Origin: Palsa-506 sp963707065
GTDB lineage: Bacteria > Actinomycetota > Actinomycetes > Streptosporangiales > Streptosporangiaceae
Assembly (NCBI GenBank): GCA_963707065.1
Contig: CAVPPJ010000013.1
Location: forward strand, 248,001 to 312,000
Length of the DNA: 64,000 nucleotides
Direction of reading: 5' to 3'
This document shows, piece by piece, positions 54,384 through 62,563 of this stretch. The notes under the pieces are model-generated. The model did no database searches, was not told the DNA's origin, and saw only the letters and a list, made by a program, of their open reading frames with translations. The stretch's first letter is position 1. Each line of letters begins with the position of its first letter. The position numbers and the translations under genes are program-made.

Positions 54384-56471
54384 ATGATTGCTGCGTACCC
54401 CCTCGCACGTCGATTGGATCTGACCGAGAGCATTAACGGATTCACCGTGGCTGATCCCTACCGCTGGCTCGAAGAGCCTGATAGCGAGGAGACCAGCGCG
54501 TGGCTGACCGGGCAGGACGCGCTCTACGCGGAGCAACTCGCCATCACGCCCGGGCGCGAGTCGCTGGCCGCGCGGCTCGCCGAACTGCTCGGTGCCGGCA
54601 GCGTCGGCACGCCGGCCTGGCGCGGTGAGCGCCAGTTTTTCATGCGGCGGCTGCCGGGCCAGGAGCACGCGGTGCTCTACACGGCGACGGCCGCCGGCGG
54701 CGAGCGGGCGCTGATCGATCCGATGCAGATTGATCCGTCTGGCAGCACGACGCTAGACGCGTGGCAGCCCGACAAGGAAGGCCGGCTGCTCGCCTACCAG
54801 CTGTCCGAGGGCGGCGCGGAAGAGGCGGCGCTGCGGGTTCTTGACGTCGAGACGGGCCAGGACGTCGACGGCCCGATCGACCGCTGCCGGTACAGCGGGG
54901 TGGCGTGGCTGCCCGGCGGCAAGGCGTTCTATTACACGCGCAGGCTCGCGCCCGGTGATGTCCCGGCCGGCGAGGAGCAGTATCACCGGCGGATCTTCCT
55001 GCATCAGGTCGGCACGCCCGCCGATGACGACACGATGATCTTCGGCGATGGCCGCGAGAAAACGAACTATTACCTGGCGTCGGTCAGCATGGACGGCCGC
55101 TGGCTGATCATCGGCGCGTCAGCGGGCACTGCGCCGCGCAACGACCTGTGGATCGCCGACCTGGCCGCATCCGCGGAAACCGATCCTGACCTGCGCGTCG
55201 TCCAGGAGGGCGTTGATGCCCGGACCATGGCCCGGGTTGGCCGGGACGGCAGGCTGTACATCTTCACCGACGCCGGCGCGCCGCGCGGGCGGCTGCTGGT
55301 CGCCGACCCGGCAGACCCGGGGGCGGCTAACTGGCGGGAGAAGCTGCCGCAGGACGAGGAGGCCGTCCTGACCGGCTACGCGATCCTGGACGGCGCGGAG
55401 CTTGGCCAGCCCGTGCTGCTCGCGTCCTGGACCCGGCATGCGGTAGGCGAGATCAGCGTGCACGACCTGGCCACCGGCGAGCGGCTCGGCGCCATCCCGC
55501 TGCCCGGCCTCGGCACCGTGGGCGGGCTGAGCGAGCGCCCGGAGGGCGGGCACGAGGCATGGTTCGCCTACACCGACAACGTCACGCCGGTCACGGTCTA
55601 CCGCTACGACGCCCGCAGCGGGGAGGCCGGGATCTGGGCCCGCGCACCCGGTGCGGTCGACGTTCCTGACGTGGAGACACAGCAGGTCGCCTTCCCTTCC
55701 GCGGACGGAACCACGGTGCGGATGCTGGTCATCTCGGGGCGCCAGGATCATCGCGAGCCGCGGCCAGCGATCCTCGGCGGCTACGGCGGGTTCGGGATCA
55801 GCATGACGCCCGGCTACGCGGCAACCGTGCTGGCCTGGGTGGAAGCGGGCGGCGTCTACGCGATCGCGGGCCTGCGGGGCGGCAGCGAGGAGGGCGAGGA
55901 CTGGCACCGAGCCGGGATGCGGGACCGTAAGCAGAACGTGTTCGACGACTTTTACGCCGCGGCAGAGAAGCTGATCTCCGGCGGCTGGACGACGCCGGCC
56001 CAGCTGTCGATCTCCGGCGGCTCGAACGGCGGCTTGCTGGTCGGGGCGGCGCTGACGCAGCGGCCTGAGCTCTTCGCCGCCGTGGTGTGCTCAGCGCCGC
56101 TGCTCGACATGGTGCGCTATGAGCGGTTCGGGCTCGGCGAGACCTGGAATGACGAGTACGGGACCGCCGCCGATCCGGTGGAGCTCGGCTGGCTGCTGTC
56201 GTACTCGCCTTATCACCACGTACGCGAGGGGACTGAGTTCCCGGCCGTGCTGTTCACGGTGTTCGACAGCGATACCCGGGTGGACCCGCTGCATGCCCGC
56301 AAGATGTGCGCGGCGCTGCAGCATGCCTCCCCCGGCTCACTGGCCAGCCGTCCCGTCCTGCTGCGGCGGGAGTCCGACGTCGGGCACGGCGCGCGGGCCG
56401 TCAGCCGGTCAGTGTCGTTGTCGTCGGAGACGCTTGCGTTCGCGGCCCGGCACACCGGGCTCGGGCTGTGA
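54384..56471 (+). CDS. Prolyl oligopeptidase family (S9A) serine peptidase
   Basis: This ~695-residue cytosolic oligopeptidase cleaves short peptides, typically after Pro. It starts with the S9A N-terminus VADPYRWLEEPDSEETSAWL. A seven-bladed propeller is followed by the hydrolase with GGYGGFGISMTPGY, the nucleophile Ser547 in SISGGSNGGLLVG, Asp in FDSDTRVDPLHA and His in DVGHGA. This is the second S9 peptidase in the window (the other, 3672-5855, is of the acylaminoacyl type). ATG 54384 is preferred over GTG 54375. Downstream after 82 nt is the globin gene. Confidence 0.9.
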   Translation: MIAAYPLARRLDLTESINGFTVADPYRWLEEPDSEETSAWLTGQDALYAEQLAITPGRESLAARLAELLGAGSVGTPAWRGERQFFMRRLPGQEHAVLYTATAAGGERALIDPMQIDPSGSTTLDAWQPDKEGRLLAYQLSEGGAEEAALRVLDVETGQDVDGPIDRCRYSGVAWLPGGKAFYYTRRLAPGDVPAGEEQYHRRIFLHQVGTPADDDTMIFGDGREKTNYYLASVSMDGRWLIIGASAGTAPRNDLWIADLAASAETDPDLRVVQEGVDARTMARVGRDGRLYIFTDAGAPRGRLLVADPADPGAANWREKLPQDEEAVLTGYAILDGAELGQPVLLASWTRHAVGEISVHDLATGERLGAIPLPGLGTVGGLSERPEGGHEAWFAYTDNVTPVTVYRYDARSGEAGIWARAPGAVDVPDVETQQVAFPSADGTTVRMLVISGRQDHREPRPAILGGYGGFGISMTPGYAATVLAWVEAGGVYAIAGLRGGSEEGEDWHRAGMRDRKQNVFDDFYAAAEKLISGGWTTPAQLSISGGSNGGLLVGAALTQRPELFAAVVCSAPLLDMVRYERFGLGETWNDEYGTAADPVELGWLLSYSPYHHVREGTEFPAVLFTVFDSDTRVDPLHARKMCAALQHASPGSLASRPVLLRRESDVGHGARAVSRSVSLSSETLAFAARHTGLGL

Positions 56472-56553
56472 GGGCAGTGCGGGCCGTGCGTGCCCGGGCA
56501 GGCCGCTCGGGCCGGCGCGGCCGGCGCCCAGTGACCGTACCCTGGAGCACGTT

Positions 56554-56985
56554 ATGAACGAGACATCAGAACTCAGCCTGTACGAGGCAGTAGGCGGCGA
56601 AGAGACGTTCCGGCGCCTGGTGCACAGGTTCTACCAGGAAGTCGCCGCCGATCCGAAGCTCCGGCCGGTCTACCCGAGCCGGGATCTCGGTCCGGCCGAG
56701 GAGAATCTCCGGCTCTTCCTCATCCAGTACTGGGGCGGGCCTGACACCTACAGCCAGTTGCGCGGGCATCCGAGGCTCAGGATGCGGCACGCGCATTTCG
56801 CCATCGGCGAGGCCGAGCGGGACGCCTGGCTGCGCCATATGCGCACCGCGCTGGACGAACTCGCGCTGGACGAGGCCAATGCCGCCCGGCTCTGGGATTA
56901 CCTGGTCATGGCAGCCCACAGCCTGGTGAACCAGCAGTCTCCGGCAGCCGCCAGGGGGCCGGATCTCGGGCTCAGCCCGGCCTGA
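56554..56985 (+). CDS. glbO: Group II truncated haemoglobin (GlbO-like)
   Basis: This 143-residue trHbO binds oxygen at haem and is linked to respiration or nitrosative-stress protection. SLYEAVGGEETFRRLVHRFY and DLGPAEENLRLFLIQYWGGP match the family. The Tyr-Trp-Gly-Gly-Pro segment, proximal His in RMRHAHFAIGEAERDAWL and Trp at G8 are present. ATG 56554 with GGAG 8 nt upstream. Its TGA stop is part of a hairpin (56969-56988). Convergent with ettA. Confidence 0.93.
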   Translation: MNETSELSLYEAVGGEETFRRLVHRFYQEVAADPKLRPVYPSRDLGPAEENLRLFLIQYWGGPDTYSQLRGHPRLRMRHAHFAIGEAERDAWLRHMRTALDELALDEANAARLWDYLVMAAHSLVNQQSPAAARGPDLGLSPA

Positions 56986-56988
56986 GCC
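56969..56988. terminator. Short hairpin containing the globin stop codon
   Basis: GGCTCAG (56969-56975) pairs with CTGAGCC (56982-56988) over a 6-nt loop. The TGA of glbO lies within the right arm. GGGCTCAGCC recurs at 57006-57015, where it carries the ettA stop on the other strand. Confidence 0.55.
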
Positions 56989-57009
56989 AGCGGGCTGCTC
57001 CGGTCGGGC

Positions 57010-58674
57010 TCAGCCTCTCGTCAGCTTCCGGTAGGTGACCCGGTGCGGCCTGGCCGCCTCGGCGCCCAGCCGGTCGATCTTGTTCTTCTCGTAGGCCTCG
57101 AAGTTTCCCTCGAACCAGAACCAGCTGGCCCCGCCTTCCCAGGCCAGGATGTGGGTTGCGATCCGGTCCAGGAACCACCGGTCGTGGCTGGTGATCACGG
57201 CGCAGCCGGGGAACTCCAGCAGCGCATTCTCCAGTGACGAGAGCGTCTCCACGTCGAGGTCGTTGGTCGGCTCGTCCAGCAGCAGGAGATTGCCGCCCTG
57301 CTTGAGCGTGAGCGCCAGGTTCACCCGGTTGCGCTCCCCGCCGGACAGGATTCCCGCTGGTTTCTGCTGGTCGGCGCCCTTGAAGCCGAAGGCGGCGACG
57401 TACGCGCGGCTCGGGATCTCGGTGCGGCCGGCCCTGATGAAGGTCTCGCCGTCGGAGATAGCCTGCCAGACGTTCTTGTCCGGGTCGATCCGCTCCCTGG
57501 ACTGGTCGACGTAGGCGATCTGCACCGTCTCGCCGATCTTGATCGAGCCGGCGTCCGGCTGCTCCTCCCCCACGATCATCTTGAACAGCGTGGTCTTGCC
57601 GACCCCGTTCGGCCCGATCACGCCGACGATGCCGTTCGGTGGCAGCGTGAAGCTCAGGTTCTCGATCAGCATCCGGTCGTCGAAGCCCTTCGCGAGGCCG
57701 CTGACCGCCACGACCAGGCTGCCCAGCCGCGGCCCCGGCGGGATCTGGATCTCCTCGAAGTCCATCTTCCTGTCCTGGTCAGCCGCGGCCGCCATTTCCT
57801 CGTACCGCTGCAGCCTGGAGCGGCTTTTCGCCTGCCGCGCCCGCGGGCTGGAACGCACCCACTCGAGTTCGTCCTCCAGCCGCTTGCGGCGCTTGACGTC
57901 CTTCTGGCCCTCCACTTTGAGCCGCGTCGCCTTGGTCTCCAGGTACGTCGAGTAGTTGCCCTCATAGGGATACGCATGGCCGCGGTCGAGCTCGAGAATC
58001 CACCCGGCGACGTTGTCGAGGAAGTACCGGTCGTGGGTGACCGCGATCACGGTGCCCGGGTACTTCTCCAGGTGCTGCTCAAGCCAGAGCACGCTTTCGG
58101 CGTCCAGGTGGTTGGTCGGCTCGTCCAGCAGCAGCAAGTCGGGCTGCTGGAGCAGCAGCTTGCAGAGCGCGACCCGCCTGCGCTCCCCGCCGGACAGCAC
58201 GCTCACGTCCGCATCGGGCGGCGGGCAGCGCAGCGCGTCCATTGCCTGCTCGAGCTGGCTGTCGAGGTCCCAGGCGTCCCGGTGATCCAGCTGCTCCTGC
58301 AGCCTGCCCATGTCCTCGAGCAGCGCGTCAGAGTAGTCGGTGGCCATCTTCTCGGCGATCGCGTTGTACTGCTCGAGCAGCGCCTTGGTATCAGCGACGC
58401 CATCCTCGACGTTGCCGAGGACCGTCTTGCTGTCGTCCAGCACGGGTTCCTGGTCCAGGATGCCGACCGAGAAGCCCGGCATCAGCTGGGCATCACCGTT
58501 CGACGGGTGCTCGACCCCTGCCATCATCCGCAGCAGCGTGGACTTCCCGGCGCCGTTGGGGCCGACCACGCCGATCTTCGCTCCGGGCAGGAACGCGAGG
58601 GTCACGTCATCGAGGATGACCTTGTCGCCATGCGCCTTCCGCACGGCGCGCATCTGATAGATGTACTCGGGCAT
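57010..58674 (-). CDS. ettA: Energy-dependent translational throttle protein EttA (ABC-F)
   Basis: EttA binds the ribosomal E site and couples translation to ATP/ADP level. The 554-residue protein has two ABC domains without membrane helices: Walker A GPNGAGKSTLL and GPNGVGKTTLF, signature SGGERRRVALC and SGGERNRVNLA, Walker B LLLLDEPTNHLDAES and LLLLDEPTNDLDVET. The P-site tRNA-interaction linker with a basic KRRKRLEDELEWVR helix lies between them. ATG 58674 (MPEYIYQMRAVRKAHG) is the canonical start; the extension to 58998 is rejected. Confidence 0.95.
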   Translation of the reverse strand: MPEYIYQMRAVRKAHGDKVILDDVTLAFLPGAKIGVVGPNGAGKSTLLRMMAGVEHPSNGDAQLMPGFSVGILDQEPVLDDSKTVLGNVEDGVADTKALLEQYNAIAEKMATDYSDALLEDMGRLQEQLDHRDAWDLDSQLEQAMDALRCPPPDADVSVLSGGERRRVALCKLLLQQPDLLLLDEPTNHLDAESVLWLEQHLEKYPGTVIAVTHDRYFLDNVAGWILELDRGHAYPYEGNYSTYLETKATRLKVEGQKDVKRRKRLEDELEWVRSSPRARQAKSRSRLQRYEEMAAAADQDRKMDFEEIQIPPGPRLGSLVVAVSGLAKGFDDRMLIENLSFTLPPNGIVGVIGPNGVGKTTLFKMIVGEEQPDAGSIKIGETVQIAYVDQSRERIDPDKNVWQAISDGETFIRAGRTEIPSRAYVAAFGFKGADQQKPAGILSGGERNRVNLALTLKQGGNLLLLDEPTNDLDVETLSSLENALLEFPGCAVITSHDRWFLDRIATHILAWEGGASWFWFEGNFEAYEKNKIDRLGAEAARPHRVTYRKLTRG

Positions 58675-58786
58675 GCCTTCAAGGGTAGGGCCAGCGGGCG
58701 CGCGGTTCGGACGGCCAGTGCCTCCGGGCCGTCCCCGGCTGATCCGCCGCGGCGCGGGGCGGATCAGCCGGTTCAGGCCGCCAGGC

Positions 58787-59425
58787 TCAGAACGGCGCCG
58801 TGACCGCATCCTGCTCCGCCGCGAGCGCGGCAATCGCACTGTCATCGAAGATGTCCTCGCCCGGCTGCCCGGCCGTCTCGCCGGCACGGCCGAAGCCCGC
58901 GGACCCGGCGCCTGCATCGGCCAGCGCAGCGCCGGCCAGCGCGGGCTCGCCGCCACGGCCGGCGTCCTGCATGCTGCCGTCACGGCGCAGGTCCTCATCC
59001 CCCGGCAGGCCGCCCGGGCCGAACCCGGTCGCCAGCTGATCGGCCGCGGTCTCCCCTGGCGCCCGCCTGGTCCGCTGGAAGCTGGCGACGCCCCGGGACA
59101 GGTCGTGCCCGACGGAGCTGGCGTCCACGTCGACCTCGGTCCTGGGGATGCCGTCCTTCTCGTACGGCCGCACGGACAGGCGGCCCTTCACCACCACCGG
59201 GTCGCCCTTGCGCAGGCACAGGGCCACGTTGTCGGCCAGCTTGCGCCAGCAGCTCACCGTCACGTACGAGGTGTTGCCGTCGACCCACTCGCCGGTGCGC
59301 CGGTCAATGTAGCGGGTGGTCCAGGCCACTCGCATCGACACCACCGCCGCGTCGTTTCCGACCCTCCGGTACTTCGGCTGGGTGGCCACGTAGCCCGTCA
59401 GGCTCACCTGTGCGTCATTGGACAT
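58787..59425 (-). CDS. ssb: Single-stranded DNA-binding protein
   Basis: This 212-residue SSB has an OB fold: VSLTGYVATQPKYRRVGNDAAV, WTTRYIDRRTGEWVDGNTSY, VTVSCWRKLADNVALCLRKGDPVVVKG (by SCWRKLADNVALCLRKGD), and RPYEKDGIPRTEVDVDASSVG. The disordered tail is Gly/Ala/Asp-rich and ends DDSAIAALAAEQDAVTAPF, a weakened version of the DDDxPF interaction tip. The length and tail suggest the second actinobacterial SSB paralogue rather than the replicative SsbA. ATG 59425 has AGGAGG upstream. Confidence 0.9.
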   Translation of the reverse strand: MSNDAQVSLTGYVATQPKYRRVGNDAAVVSMRVAWTTRYIDRRTGEWVDGNTSYVTVSCWRKLADNVALCLRKGDPVVVKGRLSVRPYEKDGIPRTEVDVDASSVGHDLSRGVASFQRTRRAPGETAADQLATGFGPGGLPGDEDLRRDGSMQDAGRGGEPALAGAALADAGAGSAGFGRAGETAGQPGEDIFDDSAIAALAAEQDAVTAPF

Positions 59426-59626
59426 CGCTATCCTCCTGAGATCTGCCGGGCGCGGCGCCGTCCGCGCCCGCACGCTGGCACCAGCGGCACCGTGCCGCCT
59501 GGCTGGTTACCAAGTTCGCTGACCAGGGCCGGATCCCGCCTGCGCCGGCCGCATCCTGTGGACGGCGGCACGGCGGGCGCGGAACTGTGGATAACGGATT
59601 CCGGTCAGGCCCGCGAGGTGAGACAC
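59426..59626. other. Intergenic region between ssb and protease genes, left part
   Basis: No gene is seen. It contains the ssb ribosome-binding site at its left end. CCGGTCAGGCC at 59601-59611 recurs at 59751-59761, flanking the 35-bp repeats as 150-bp-spaced direct repeats. The second copy overlaps the end of the protease gene. Confidence 0.45.
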
Positions 59627-59731
59627 TGCGCGGCGCGGGAGCACAGCGCGGCGTGAGACAGTGCGCGGCGCGGGAGCACAGCGCGGTGTAAGAGAGTGCG
59701 CGGCGCGGGAGCACAGCGCGGCGCGGGACAC
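59627..59731. repeat. Three 35-bp tandem repeats with invariant 25-nt core
   Basis: The 25-nt core starting TGCGCGGCGCGGGAGCACAG is identical at 59627, 59662 and 59697 (exact 35-nt period). The remaining 10 nt (CGTGAGACAG-like) vary between copies. It sits between the ssb promoter side and the 3' end of the protease gene. Confidence 0.9.
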
Positions 59732-59754
59732 GCTGCGCGGGCGGGCGGCTCCGG

Positions 59755-60696
59755 TCAGGCCGCGATCAGCTCTGACGGCTCGGCGATCACGTCCACCAGC
59801 GCGCCGTTGCGCATCACGGTGATGGACATGGGCCGTCCGATCGCCTCGCCGAACATCAGCCGTTGCAGATCCTGGGCAGCGCTCACCGGATGATCAGCTG
59901 CCGCGAGAAGCAGGTCCCCGGCCCGCAGCCCGGCCCTGGCCGCCGGGCCGTCCGGGACCACCTCGGCGACCCGGAGCCCGCTCGGCCGCCCGAAGCGCAC
60001 CCGCAACTGCGCGCTGAGCGGCGCGGGCACGGTGACAAGCCCGAGGTAGGCGCGCCTGACCCGGCCGTCCGTCATCAGCGCGCTGATGATCCGCCTGGTC
60101 GTCGCGTTGACGGGCACGGCCAGGCCCAGCCCGACTCCGGCCACGGCCGTGTTGATGCCGACCACGCGGCACTGGGCGTCCGCCAGCGCGCCGCCGGAAT
60201 TCCCCGGGTTGAGCGCCGCATCCGTCTGGATGACGTCCTCGATCAGCCGGGCTGCCGAACCGCTGCGGGCTGGCAGTGACCGGCCCAGCGCGCTGACCAC
60301 GCCCGCCGTGACGGAGCCGGCCAGCCCGAGCGGGCTCCCGACGGCCACCACCAGCTGGCCCACCACGAGCTGATCGGCCTCGCCGAGCTCGACGGGCAGC
60401 GGCACGGGCCCGCCCGCGCGGACGACGGCGAGGTCAGAGAGCGAGTCAGCGCCCACGACAGTGAATGGGGCGCTGGTCCCGTCGGAGAACAACGCCGTCC
60501 CGCCGCCTGCCCGGCCCACCACGTGCGCATTGGTCAGCAGGAACCCGTCGCCGGTGTAGACGACGGCCGAGCCCAGGCTCTCCCCGCCGCGGGTGCCTTC
60601 CCGCGGCACCCGCAGGCTGGCCACCTTCGGCGTCAGGGCGGCGGCCACCGCCGTGACGATCTGCGAATAACTGTCAAGTGGCGAGTCAGCTGCCAT
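59755..60696 (-). CDS. Trypsin-like serine protease with PDZ domain, no signal peptide (HtrA-like)
   Basis: This 313-residue protein combines an S1C protease domain with a C-terminal PDZ domain (GLRVAEVVPDGPAARAGLRAGDLLLA, by its ends). The triad is His in LLTNAHVVG, Asp in SLSDLAVV and Ser in NPGNSGGALAD. Unlike most HtrA/DegP proteins it has no signal peptide, membrane helix or linker; it begins directly MAADSPLDSYSQIV. It is therefore predicted cytosolic. Substrate unknown. It precedes the GTPase pair in genomic order on the same strand (~85 nt downstream of it in transcription). Confidence 0.88.
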   Translation of the reverse strand: MAADSPLDSYSQIVTAVAAALTPKVASLRVPREGTRGGESLGSAVVYTGDGFLLTNAHVVGRAGGGTALFSDGTSAPFTVVGADSLSDLAVVRAGGPVPLPVELGEADQLVVGQLVVAVGSPLGLAGSVTAGVVSALGRSLPARSGSAARLIEDVIQTDAALNPGNSGGALADAQCRVVGINTAVAGVGLGLAVPVNATTRRIISALMTDGRVRRAYLGLVTVPAPLSAQLRVRFGRPSGLRVAEVVPDGPAARAGLRAGDLLLAAADHPVSAAQDLQRLMFGEAIGRPMSITVMRNGALVDVIAEPSELIAA

Positions 60697-60781
60697 GCCG
60701 TCCTCCAGGATCCTGGATTACAACATTACAACTGAACTCCAAGAGGCTGGCACGATGGAACCCCGCATGCCTGGCATGGTC

Positions 60782-62563
60782 TCAGGACTGGCCGGCCGCG
60801 ACGCGGGACTGACCGGCCACCACGTGCAGGTCCTCAAGGAAACGGTCGTACTCGAAGAGTTCCTGCTCGACCGCTCCCACCACCATCTCGCTGGCCACCA
60901 CGGCCATCCGGGCGCGCATCGCCGCCTCGACCCGCTCCTGCTCCCGCTCGGCAGCCGCCCGCACCAGGTTCATGCAGCCCGATGCCGTCAGCCAGCCCAG
61001 CAGCAGGAGCGCCGCGATGATGACGGCGATCCAGGGCAGCAGCGAGACATCGTCGAACAGCCGGGACGGCACCCGGGAGACGGCGTGGAACACGCCGAAG
61101 GCCACGATCACGCCGAACCAGGCGACTCCGACGATGATGCAGCCGAGCAGCAGCCCCTGCCACGCGCCGACGAGCCGCCACCAGCCGGCGACTTCGTTCT
61201 CGACCGGCAGTGACTCGCCCATCGCCGTGCCGAGCGCGCCGGGGATCTCCTTGGCGGTGGAGCGCGTGGCGGCCCGGACAGTCCGCGACCAGGGGCTTGG
61301 CAGCGGCGGCCCGACCTGGTCGGCCACCGCGGTGAGGGCGTTGTCGATCTCTGCCTGCTGCGCGCCGGACGGCCCGGCGGTCACGCTCCGCAGCTCATCC
61401 CAGAGCTTGCCCAGCCGTACCTTGCGCGCCGGGTCATGGCCGGTGACGCGCTCGGCCAGCCAGCCGATCGGCCAGCCGACGTAGTCCATCGCCCGGAGCT
61501 CGCGGGCACTGCGCAGCGACTCGCCCACGGCGGGCACGCCTGCCGCCCGGGCGAACGCCTCGACCAGCAGGTCGACTGTGCCCTCGGGAACCGTCCGGGT
61601 GGCGCCGGCCTCCTGCGGGCGCGCGGAACCGGCCGGGTCCTCGGCGTAGCGGGCAAACCTGGCGGCGATGGCGTCCACGTCCGCGGAAAGCCGGGCGCTG
61701 GCCGCGCGCCGCGCCGACACCGCCTCGATCAGCAGCTTACGCAGCCCGTCGACGCCCGCGCCGGTGACGGCAGAGGTGGCGAGTATCTGGACATCGCTGA
61801 GGTTCTCGGAGTCAAGGAGCCGGCGGAGGTCGGCGACGCAGTCCTCCGCCTGCCCGGCGGACAGCCGGTCGGCCTGGTTCAGGACCACCGCGATGACCTC
61901 GGAATGGCCGGCCAGCGGCACCAGGTACCGGCGGTGCACAGCGGCGTCGGCGTATTTCTGCGGATCGAGTACCCACACCATCAGGTCCGCGAGCCCGACC
62001 ATGCGGTCGACCTGGCCGGAGTCACCGGACACCACCGAATCGTGGTCCGGCAGATCCAGCAGGATCAGGCCGGCCATTGCATCCTCGCCCCGGTCCAGCG
62101 CGCTGGACCGGGCATAACGATGCCTGCGCTGGACCCCGAGCCAATCCAGCAGCGAACCCGATCCTGCCACTCCCCAGACGCAGGCGTGCGGATCCCTGGT
62201 GACCGGGCGGGTAACGCCGACCGCCGAGAAATCCGCCCCTGCCAGCTGGTTGAACAGCGAGGACTTCCCGCTGCCGGTGCCGCCGGCCAGCGTGACGACG
62301 GTGTGCGCCGAGGACAACCGCAGCCGCTGGCCGGCCTGGGCAAGCAGCTGCTCCGCGTCGCTCAGCAGCTGCTCGCTGAAGCCGTCGGGCCCGGACCTGG
62401 CGATGCCGACCTGGACCAGCCGCTCGAGCGCGGTCAGCCGGGCCGACAGGCTGGCTACCGGCGCTCCGGCCGCCGGTCCGCCAGCGGCCAGTCCCCAGGC
62501 GGCCGGCCGCCCGGCGGCCGGCGGCCCGGCGGGGCGCGCCCCGGCTTCCGGCCAGACTGTCAT
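60782..62563 (-). CDS. Membrane-anchored dynamin-like GTPase, second of a pair
   Basis: This 593-residue GTPase has an Ala/Gly/Pro-rich N-terminus and a G domain with G1 GGTGSGKSSLFNQ, G3 LLDLPDHDS and G4 VLNQADRL. A helical region follows, then two adjacent transmembrane helices (about 475-500 and 515-540; LLLGCIIVGVAWFGVIVAFG, LPWIAVIIAALLLLGWL) and a C-terminal amphipathic helix. Paired GTPases of this kind include the Streptomyces dynamin-like proteins DynA/DynB, which stabilise division-septum Z-rings during sporulation, and YfjP-type GTPases. It overlaps the upstream GTPase gene (ATGA), so both are made together. Assignment to DynA or DynB is not attempted. Confidence 0.8.
   Translation of the reverse strand: MTVWPEAGARPAGPPAAGRPAAWGLAAGGPAAGAPVASLSARLTALERLVQVGIARSGPDGFSEQLLSDAEQLLAQAGQRLRLSSAHTVVTLAGGTGSGKSSLFNQLAGADFSAVGVTRPVTRDPHACVWGVAGSGSLLDWLGVQRRHRYARSSALDRGEDAMAGLILLDLPDHDSVVSGDSGQVDRMVGLADLMVWVLDPQKYADAAVHRRYLVPLAGHSEVIAVVLNQADRLSAGQAEDCVADLRRLLDSENLSDVQILATSAVTGAGVDGLRKLLIEAVSARRAASARLSADVDAIAARFARYAEDPAGSARPQEAGATRTVPEGTVDLLVEAFARAAGVPAVGESLRSARELRAMDYVGWPIGWLAERVTGHDPARKVRLGKLWDELRSVTAGPSGAQQAEIDNALTAVADQVGPPLPSPWSRTVRAATRSTAKEIPGALGTAMGESLPVENEVAGWWRLVGAWQGLLLGCIIVGVAWFGVIVAFGVFHAVSRVPSRLFDDVSLLPWIAVIIAALLLLGWLTASGCMNLVRAAAEREQERVEAAMRARMAVVASEMVVGAVEQELFEYDRFLEDLHVVAGQSRVAAGQS

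Noticed and set aside
59627..59731. CRISPR-like array (three regularly spaced repeats)
   Set aside because: Units are directly tandem with only ~10 nt of similar 'spacer' sequence, no cas genes are near, and the repeat is not of CRISPR form.
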